Below are positions 58,945-64,000 of a stretch of DNA of 64,000 bases, piece by piece (the first letter of the stretch is position 1; every line of letters begins with the position of its first letter). The notes under the pieces are model-generated. The model was given only the letters and a program-made list of their open reading frames with translations, was not told the origin of the DNA and ran no database searches. This DNA comes from Euglena gracilis (lineage: Eukaryota; Euglenida; Euglenophyceae; Euglenales). The position numbers and the translations under genes were made by a program. The stretch covers positions 78,254,073-78,318,072 of the forward strand of contig CP154954.1 of NCBI GenBank assembly GCA_039621445.1, written 5' to 3'.

Positions 58945-60389
58945 TCTCTCTCCCCAAAGCTCGATTACGGAGTGCGGCAGAAAGTTAAAAAAAAAATGCA
59001 ACAATGCCAAATGTGCAATGATTAGAATTAGAATATTGCATTGCAAAGCAGCAATGCTTTTGCATTGCAGCCTACAAAGACCCAGCCACCGAGGGAAATC
59101 AACAAAACAAAAACGGACAAAAAAGTGCCCCACGGAAAGCATTTCATCCAGCAAACCACACAAGCCCATCGCCATACACCTTCCCCACGACGATCACCGC
59201 GTCCCCGGCGTCCGCCATGCGCAGCACCTCGAAGTTGGGCTGCACGCAGCCGAGGCCCGTCGCCACCACGTCCCGGGCGAAGCTGCGGCACAGCGCCCCG
59301 AAATCGCAGATGCCCGTGTTGGGGGAATGCAGGGCTGCCACCACCTGTGGGGGGGGGGGGACAACATGGACCCAAACAAGACAAAAAAACCACAAAAAAG
59401 ACGAAAAATGCAAAAAAAACCAAAAAAACAAAAAATGCAACAAAAAGCAAGTTTTGGCAAAATCAAAAACGTTAAGAAATACAAAAAAAACAGGGTTTGT
59501 GTTTTCCACCCCTGCCCTCCCCTGCCTGCAGTGTTCTCTTCATTATTTGGGTGGATTGGGGGCGATTTTTTGCATGAAATGGTAAATTTGGTGCGCTGGT
59601 TGGGAAGAACTGAAAATGCAAATAAGAAAAATGGTACAATAATGGCATTTCAACAATTTTAGACATGAAAACTGGTACCCCCCCTTAGTCGTACGACCGG
59701 GTTCCTGCAACCTGTGACCGGGGGGGGGGGGGGTCGTAACACCCCCATCACCTGCAACCTGTGACCGGGGGGTGGTCATAAATGAGGGGCGGTCGTAGGA
59801 AAAATGGTGTTAAAATTTTCGCAACCTGCAACCTGTGACCGGGGGGGGGGGAGGGTGGTCATGGCACCCCCATCACCTGCAACCTGTGACCGGGGGGTGG
59901 TCGTAAATGAGGGGTGGTCGTATGACAAGGGGGGGTATACAAATTTTCGAAATATTTTCGATTTAGCAAAAAAAAAGCATTTCTTGCTTGTGCTCCGCAA
60001 TTAATTCACTCCTCCCAATCCAAAGAACACACACAAAAAAACATTTGAAATGTTCCAGGTAATCAAACCATGATGCATTCGCATTTTTTACATGTGGTCA
60101 GTCACTATTCCAAGTCAACGTTTAGTTGACGTTGTCAAGCTGCATGAAAATGGCATCATTTTAGAATGTTTGTGTACAGGTCTGCAATTTGCATTCATCC
60201 ATCTTTATTCTTTATGCAAGTTGCATGATCCGAATGCAAATGGTTGGCTAGCATCCGGTTGTTGTCAGCGGATGGCCACCACACCTTGACGTTGGGTTCC
60301 ATCTGTTCCACCTGTGCGCCTGTCAGGATCTCCAGCCCTTCCACACCATTCTTCGTCCCACGGGCCAGGAGGTCGTGCAGCACCGGCAC
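48934..60389 (-). CDS. L2HGDH: L-2-hydroxyglutarate dehydrogenase, C-terminal two thirds, eight exons (5' exons missing)
   Basis: FAD-dependent oxidoreductase of the DAO superfamily that oxidises L-2-hydroxyglutarate to 2-oxoglutarate, a metabolite-repair enzyme that is mitochondrial in animals and plants. I assembled it by reading the minus strand. Exons are 60389-60285, 59344-59180, 58743-58680 joined to 57959-57822, 56529-56391, 53620-53533, 51770-51687, 50762-50697 and 49089-48934, giving 334 codons plus TGA. Every junction is GT-AG and phase-consistent except the split third exon. Family landmarks appear in the right order: SPNTGICDFG, LLPFRGTYYQ, NIYPVP, GVHFTPT, GPGACVAFAREGY, QAQRMIPSL, NAPSPACTAS. 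The family is about 400-460 residues, so roughly the first 120-150 residues, including the Rossmann GxGxxG FAD site, are absent and should lie upstream of 60.4 kb, probably outside the window. Introns are 0.4-2.8 kb and full of repeats. A 712-bp transposon interrupts the third exon. The family assignment is secure; whether this copy is functional is not. Confidence 0.9.
49255..49505. mobile_element. hAT-type MITE fragment in L2HGDH intron G
   Basis: Shares with 4721-5009 the TTCCGGCGCCGGAAG hairpin, the GGCCATGTGCCC segment, GGAGTGCCTGCCCAGGCACC and G/C runs. Terminal inverted repeats and TSDs are not clear. It lies 170 bp upstream of the last L2HGDH exon. Confidence 0.5.
50697..50762 (-). 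CDS. L2HGDH: L2HGDH exon G
   Basis: 66 bp, phase 0/0. Acceptor CACCACACAG, donor AAG|GTGGCC. It encodes VLDNSGNPASDFIFETGALN and GK, equivalent to the LDxxGxxxxDFxFE strand pair just before the C-terminal FAD-contacting segment. Confidence 0.85.
51687..51770 (-). CDS. L2HGDH: L2HGDH exon F
   Basis: 84 bp, phase 0/0. Acceptor TTTTCGATCCGCAG, donor CAG|GTATGG. It encodes AFLAQAQRMIPSLKLEQTEP and SFSGVMAQ, equivalent to the family's F-x-K-x-x-Q-x-x-IPE...GPAGVRAQ segment. It has the protist-type variant VMAQ where animals have VRAQ. Confidence 0.85.
52742..52862. mobile_element. Short relative of the CAGGGTTYGATATAAG MITE subfamily
   Basis: 121 bp with termini CAGGGTTCAATATAAG / CTTATATTGAAAGCTG and a G tract between. 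The flanks CTTCAGGT / ATTCAGGC match at only six of eight positions, so it is old or internally deleted. It lies in L2HGDH intron E. Confidence 0.5.
53533..53620 (-). CDS. L2HGDH: L2HGDH exon E
   Basis: 88 bp after the strong acceptor TTTCCTCCTTGCAG; the donor is AAG|GTGTGC. The first base completes the lysine codon left by exon D. It encodes TLTHLGLYSFALKNFDMSVR and ELYRDLNQK, corresponding to the helical segment of the family after the FKREGY block (a GLxxxAxxNxxxGxxExYR pattern). Confidence 0.85.
53645..53780. mobile_element. MITE fragment beside L2HGDH exon E
   Basis: Begins CAGGCTGAATTTCGACCAACCC and carries the GGAGTGCCTCAGGCGGGTACTGCC block and G/C runs of the 289-bp MITE family. Only about 25 bp separates it from the exon E acceptor. 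Confidence 0.45.
54560..54969. mobile_element. hAT-type MITE (410 bp) in L2HGDH intron D
   Basis: Exact 8-bp duplication CCCCCAGT at 54552-54559 and 54970-54977. TIRs CAGGGTTCGATATAAGGA / TCCTTATATCAAACCCTG (one mismatch). It contains two CGGCGCAAAGCGCCG hairpins. The TIR differs from the CAGGSTTTTT group, so this is a second hAT MITE subfamily. Confidence 0.9.
56391..56529 (-). CDS. L2HGDH: L2HGDH exon D
   Basis: 139 bp after the acceptor GCCGCAG; the donor is GGAA|GTGCGT. It encodes IPVGVHFTPTCNLERGNEVI, then GPGACVAFAREGYKFFDL. This matches the family's GVHFTPxxDGxxxxGPNAVLAFxREGY block next to the active site. The polypyrimidine tract is weak, so the acceptor is chosen mainly because it restores phase with exon C. 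Confidence 0.85.
57600..57775. repeat. Dispersed repeat, copy in L2HGDH intron C
   Basis: Second copy of 12620-12810. It ends about 45 bp from the exon C donor. Confidence 0.6.
57822..57959 (-). CDS. L2HGDH: L2HGDH exon C, 3' part (downstream of the transposon)
   Basis: 138 bp continuing exon C. It encodes LYSDSVAQSGGG, then LLPFRGTYYQMKPEF and NIYPVPSG, matching the family's VPFRGxYY and IYPVP motifs. The donor is best placed at GGGG|GTGGTG (57821-57820), leaving one base that joins exon D to give Gly-Ile-Pro-Val-Gly. An alternative donor at CCG|GTGCCC would lose the VPSG residues and break the phase. Confidence 0.85.
57968..58679 (-). mobile_element. hAT-type non-autonomous transposon inside L2HGDH exon C
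   Basis: 712-bp insertion bounded by CAGGGCAT inverted termini and an 8-bp TSD with one mismatch (57960-57967 GCCCGCAG; 58680-58687 GCCCACAG). A terminal CAGGG and an 8-bp duplication are the signature of the hAT superfamily. Both arms carry the same GGGTCCAGC...GGCTGGAAAAAGGCTG block flanked by C/G runs. The centre (about 58080-58590) is unrelated to it. No transposase is seen. Confidence 0.85.
58680..58743 (-). CDS. L2HGDH: L2HGDH exon C, 5' part (upstream of a transposon insertion)
   Basis: 64 bp after the acceptor CTTCCCAG. It encodes EPSQKGPIKSVKAKHVISCC, the strand leading to the conserved CAGLYSD motif. The reading frame stops making sense at 58680, where a transposon with 5' CAGGGCAT begins. 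The last eight bases (58680-58687) are one copy of the TSD. Coding resumes at 57959 with exactly the missing LYSD, so 64 + 138 nt form one exon with intact phase. Confidence 0.85.
58842..58943. repeat. CATCGT/CAT microsatellite in L2HGDH intron B
   Basis: About 100 bp: (ATC)n flanking (GTCATC)n. Open frames give poly-Asp or poly-Ser and are not coding. Confidence 0.95.
59180..59344 (-). CDS. L2HGDH: L2HGDH exon B with the TGIxD-type motif
   Basis: 165 bp, 55 codons, phase 0/0. The acceptor is an almost pure cytosine tract ending CCCACAG; the donor is AAG|GTGTAT. It encodes ALHSPNTGICDFGALCRSF and then FARDVVATG, matching the family's conserved SPxTGIVDY segment that contacts FAD and substrate. 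The codons are GC-rich, unlike the A/T-rich flanking introns, which helps to delimit the exon. Confidence 0.9.
59678..59935. mobile_element. TA-flanked MITE with TTAGTCGTACGACC termini (copy 2)
   Basis: 258 bp, same termini and internal CAACCTGTGACCGGGG pairs as 7262-7669, but with a shorter middle. Flanked by TA (59676-59677, 59936-59937). It sits in L2HGDH intron A. Confidence 0.8.
60285..60389 (-). CDS. L2HGDH: L2HGDH exon A (first recognised)
   Basis: 105 bp, 35 codons, phase 0 at both ends. The acceptor is CCCCTGGCAG and the donor is AAG|GTGTGG. It encodes VPVLHDLLARGTKNGVEGLE and ends in QMEPNVK. This is the linker that in the family follows the CGKLIVA segment and precedes the TGIVD motif. 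The upstream exon should encode the substrate/FAD-binding N-terminal part; I found no match to it in 60.4-64.0 kb. Confidence 0.85.
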
Positions 60390-60989
60390 CTGCCAGGGGA
60401 CACGTGCAACATAATTGTGTGTGTCGCAACAATTCCGGTACACAGCAATTCGCTTTGGAAGCCTTCCATCTGGAGGGGGGAAATGATTTTCGCACGTTTG
60501 AAATACAGAGTTGGCGGTTCCCCAAAATCACAAACCATCATAAATAATTGTGAATGACTGAGGACGACCACAAATAATGAAATGAGATTTTCGCGCATGG
60601 ATGAATGTGTTCCTCTGAATATGGCAATCAACGCCATTGAAAAAACAGAAATTAAACGAAACAGGTGACACTTTCTGTGCTTTTTGCCAGCCAGAGTGCA
60701 CACAAGCGGTGAAAAACTGCACTCCAGAAAATAACATTTACTGTATAAAAAAAATCTTTCAACTACAAAAAGAATCCTTCAAGCACCGGTTCCCCATTTC
60801 CATTTTCATCATCTATTGAAAGAGGTGGGTAAATGAGATGGTGATGATGGGCAGAGGGGAAGGTGGAGAGGAGGGCATGGCCGAGAGGGTGGAAGAGAGC
60901 AGGAACCCTGTCCCCATAAAATTTGCTTTTGCAGGAGTGAAGGCTGGGATTTGGCCTGCTCTTAGGCGGCCAAATTCGCATTTAAGGGT

Positions 60990-63925
60990 TTTTTCCTTTA
61001 GAATTTGCGCATTTGCGCAAATGTGCAAATTTTACGAAATTCCTGGACCCTGTACCCTGACACACGGAACGCAATTTGTGAACTGTGACACCCCTCTGTT
61101 GGAGGGGATTAACTCCCAGTGGTTTGGTGTAAATGCTGCTTACCAAGCGACGTGAATAGGGCTGAGGGAGAGAGTGGTGCTCTTGTACATCAAACAAGAG
61201 AGGCACACACCCCTTGTTACGACACTTGGAAATGGTGCTGATGTGCTGGCTGAACTGACTGTGATACGACCGCCACCGGCAAGAACACACGGAGCCTCAT
61301 TAGATCACACCACCACAGACTACGTCAGCCAGCCATCACGCAATTGATGTGTGTTTGTGGGCGCATTTGCGCAAGTAAAAAACAAATGTGTTTGTGGGCG
61401 CATTTGCGCAAATAAAACGTAAACCGATGATGATAAAATGCGTGTTGGTGGGCGCAAATGCCCACAAACAAATTGTTGGTGTGCGCATTTGCGCAAATGC
61501 GCGCACCAACAAAGTTATGATTATTTGCGCAAATGTGCAACCTTTCCTTTCTATGTTAAAAGACACCAATGAGGACCATGACCCGACGAGGTTTTAACAC
61601 GTGATGGGGGTGTTGGTGCGCGCAATTGCGCAAATAAACACAATTACATTTGTGCGCGCATTTGCGCAAGTGCGCGCACAAACATTTTCTACACCGCTTC
61701 AAAATGATGTGTTTGTAGGAGCCTTAGAGCACACAAACAAAGTTGTGTTTTCTTGTGCAAATGCGCGCACCAACACACATCAGGTGTGCAATACCATCTC
61801 CTCCTCCGTGACAGCTGGTGAACGCAATTCCTCACGTAAACCATTGATTTGCACCACAATTATGTGGTGATGAAATTTGTGGTGAGAGGTGGTGTGGAGT
61901 GTTCACTGGAACACGGCATGTGACTGGCCAAAATTTGCCTGCCTTACGTGTGTACATTTGCACTGCTGTTACCAGGCCCGAACGGCCTGTTGTTTTGGCG
62001 TCATCCGTTTGGCAATTAAACGTAATGAATTGATGACGTGCAAACAACCTGTGACTGTTCGACACCTTTTCTGCAACAGGACTGCGTTGCAGAAAACGTC
62101 ATGATTTGATGACGTGCAAACGACCGGTGACTGTTCGACACCTTTTCTGCAAAGGACTGCGTTACAAGCAGACAAAATTTGGGACCTGAAATGCCCGGGA
62201 CGTGTCCGGCTGTAGTCCGTTTTATGGTTTTCTTTACCATTTTTCCATTGAAAAACGTAAAACACACCGGCTTTTGTGCATAATTTGGGGGGAGTGGGTC
62301 CCACCGCTTTGATGCACCCAATCCAGTGGTAAAGGTTCAACACTTCCTTGCATCCAAAGTAACGGGTGTTTGAGGGCTATCTCTCTCCGGCTCCGGTTGC
62401 CATGCACCACGTCGTCCCCCCAGTCTCACACCCTGGTGGCAGGGTATAACGTGGCCGCTAAATCTGGGTGTTGTTGTACCGGGGAGGTGGATGCCGGTCT
62501 GGTGGGTGCTGAAGCATCAGCACCTCATGTGGTTGCAGCAGCGGAGCCGAGGCCGCAGGCAAGCGGCAGGGCCTTTGGGACCCAAAAATTGATGCCGGTG
62601 GACGTGCACGGTTACTGGGTGGCTGCGCACCCACCTTCAAGTGATCCTATGTCTCCATCTTTTGTGGGACCTGTCAATGGTCCAAAAACAGCACCATAAC
62701 ACACCACATGCCGGAGGAGACGGTGTGGCCATTTGGGTTGAACCCATTCAGAAGCCACTAAGCGTAGTTGTAGGAGGGCCAAATACAGTCGCCTTTTACT
62801 TCTCCATTGGTTGTTTATTTGCGCATTTGCGCGCATCACGTTGTTTTGTGGGCGCAAATGCGCAAATAAACATAATAAATTGTACAGTTTCTTCATGCAG
62901 TTTATTTGAGCATTTGCGCCGACCAACAACATAATGCGCGCAAATGCGCAAATAAACCACATCTGCTGTCGGTGTTTGACGGTTATGTTTCCGTCACACC
63001 GTTCTTCTTTGTGTTTATTTGCACAAATGCGCAAATAAACATAAACATGTTTGTTTGCAAATTTGCGCAAATGCGCGTATAAACATAATTTGTGTTTGTG
63101 CGCGCATTTGCCCCCATAAGCTTGCGCATTGACAAACACTGTGACAAACTCACCAACTGGATGGCCCGTTGGTCCGTGCCGTCACGGCCCCTTTGTCACG
63201 CTGTTTATCAACAGCGTCAGTTCATGAATACGGAAGCCCAATCCTTGAAAGACATATTATGTTTATTTGCGCAATTGCGCAAACAAACATAAACATGTTG
63301 GTGCGCGCATTTGCGCAAATACACACACTTCTGTCCTTCAAGGGTTGGGCTTCTTTCGCTGGGTTCTTTGCCACACAACTGGTTGTGCGGATCCCGGGTA
63401 TAAGACGGGTGTGAGACATCTGTCCCCTTCATTCCCCCCCCCTGCGCACCCCTTGCCCAACACCCAGCACTGACTTTCCTTCCCCTGCGTCCCTCCTTCC
63501 GGCTCGGTCACACCACACCCACACCCCCCGGCACCTCCTCCCCGCACTTTAACAAACAGCCCCAAAACACCACACGCAGTCCGGCAAACACCCAGGACGC
63601 ACACCGCCGGCAGCTCGGGCTCACCCGGGGACACAGCCGAAAATAGCAACAAGGGCAGTAAAGGTCCCATTCCTTTGCCGCGTTTTTTGCGGTTTTTTCA
63701 GCGTTGGCCGGCAAGGTCCCGGGGGTTTCGACGTACAAAGTCCATTTCCGCACCCCCCAAAAACACCATTTTTCGCCAAAGTCCCAGGGGTCATACCGCC
63801 AAAAACAGAAATTTGCTTATTTTTTGCACTCCCTTGTCAACTTGTTTTCAAACCCCCCTGACCTTCACAGCTGGATCAAAGAAGAATCAAAAAATTCGTA
63901 AATTTGCGCAAGTGCGCAAATAAAA
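60990..63925. repeat. Cluster of GCGCATTTGCGC palindromes
   Basis: About 18 occurrences of GCGCAWTTGCGCAAATAAACA-like palindromes in either orientation, between 61006 and 63922. The best is a 40-bp near-perfect palindrome at 61473-61512. They punctuate otherwise unique sequence upstream of L2HGDH exon A. No transposase or ORF is associated. Confidence 0.8.
62030..62170. repeat. Tandem duplication of about 70 bp
   Basis: TTGATGACGTGCAAAC + (A/G)ACC(T/G)GTGACTG + TTCGACACCTTTTCTGCAA occurs at about 62028 and 62108. Confidence 0.75.
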
Positions 63926-64000
63926 AGAAAACAGCTTAAATGCGAATTAGGCCGCCTAAGCTGCTTTTGCTGCTCATTTGCCCCCCTCTTACTACTGCAA

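Noticed and set aside
60400-64000. N-terminal L2HGDH exons
   Set aside because: I looked on the minus strand for a GxGxxG Rossmann start and the CGKLIVA-type segment and found none; probably beyond the window.

Overview
The window is eukaryotic nuclear DNA with very few genes. The main evidence is a spliced gene with consistent GT-AG introns and phases, several degraded retrotransposons, many non-autonomous DNA transposons with exact target-site duplications (TSDs), long microsatellites, and hundreds of G or C homopolymer runs. Cytosine methyltransferase-carrying retrotransposons are known from dinoflagellates and charophyte algae, DIRS-like elements are common in algae and protists, and the one host gene has a protist-like sequence. 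I therefore suggest a large, repeat-rich algal or protist genome, probably with CpG methylation. The species cannot be fixed from this sequence.

The one firm host gene lies at 48.9-60.4 kb on the minus strand: the C-terminal two thirds of L-2-hydroxyglutarate dehydrogenase (L2HGDH), eight exons over 11.5 kb. All exon phases agree. One exon is split by a 712-bp hAT-type transposon with an 8-bp TSD, so this copy is either disrupted or spliced unusually. The FAD-binding N-terminal exons are not seen and probably lie beyond 64 kb. A second, weak host-gene candidate begins at 9905 on the minus strand, and a 29-bp minisatellite directly upstream looks like repeated copies of its start-codon region.

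Layout: 0-16 kb is a mosaic of miniature transposons (MITEs), a TG-microsatellite-bearing dispersed repeat (four copies), A/T-rich simple sequence and the 29-bp array. 16.5-20.6 kb holds a decayed Ty3/gypsy-like gag-pol. 21-24 kb is mostly MITE-rich noncoding sequence. 24.3-31.9 kb is a distinctive CpG-rich block: a gag-like ORF with two zinc knuckles and two in-frame TGA codons, a 2.8-kb array of a 112-bp palindromic satellite, a CAG array, then about 1.3 kb packed with small perfect hairpins. 32.0-34.5 kb (minus) is a truncated retrotransposon with the order gag zinc knuckle, C5 cytosine methyltransferase, aspartic protease, start of reverse transcriptase (RT), in one frame with two stops. 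36.8-39.8 and 40.9-43.4 kb are two related decayed DIRS-like elements (RT, RNase H, NPPW methyltransferase-like domain, tyrosine recombinase). In the second, the 110-bp segment carrying the recombinase's catalytic tail is exactly inverted. 43.6-48.9 kb is repeats. 48.9-60.4 kb is L2HGDH with its repeat-filled introns. 60.9-63.9 kb is a cluster of GCGCATTTGCGC palindromes.

Most long open frames here are by-products of repeats (TG, CAG, 29-bp and 112-bp arrays, G/C runs) and are not annotated as genes.
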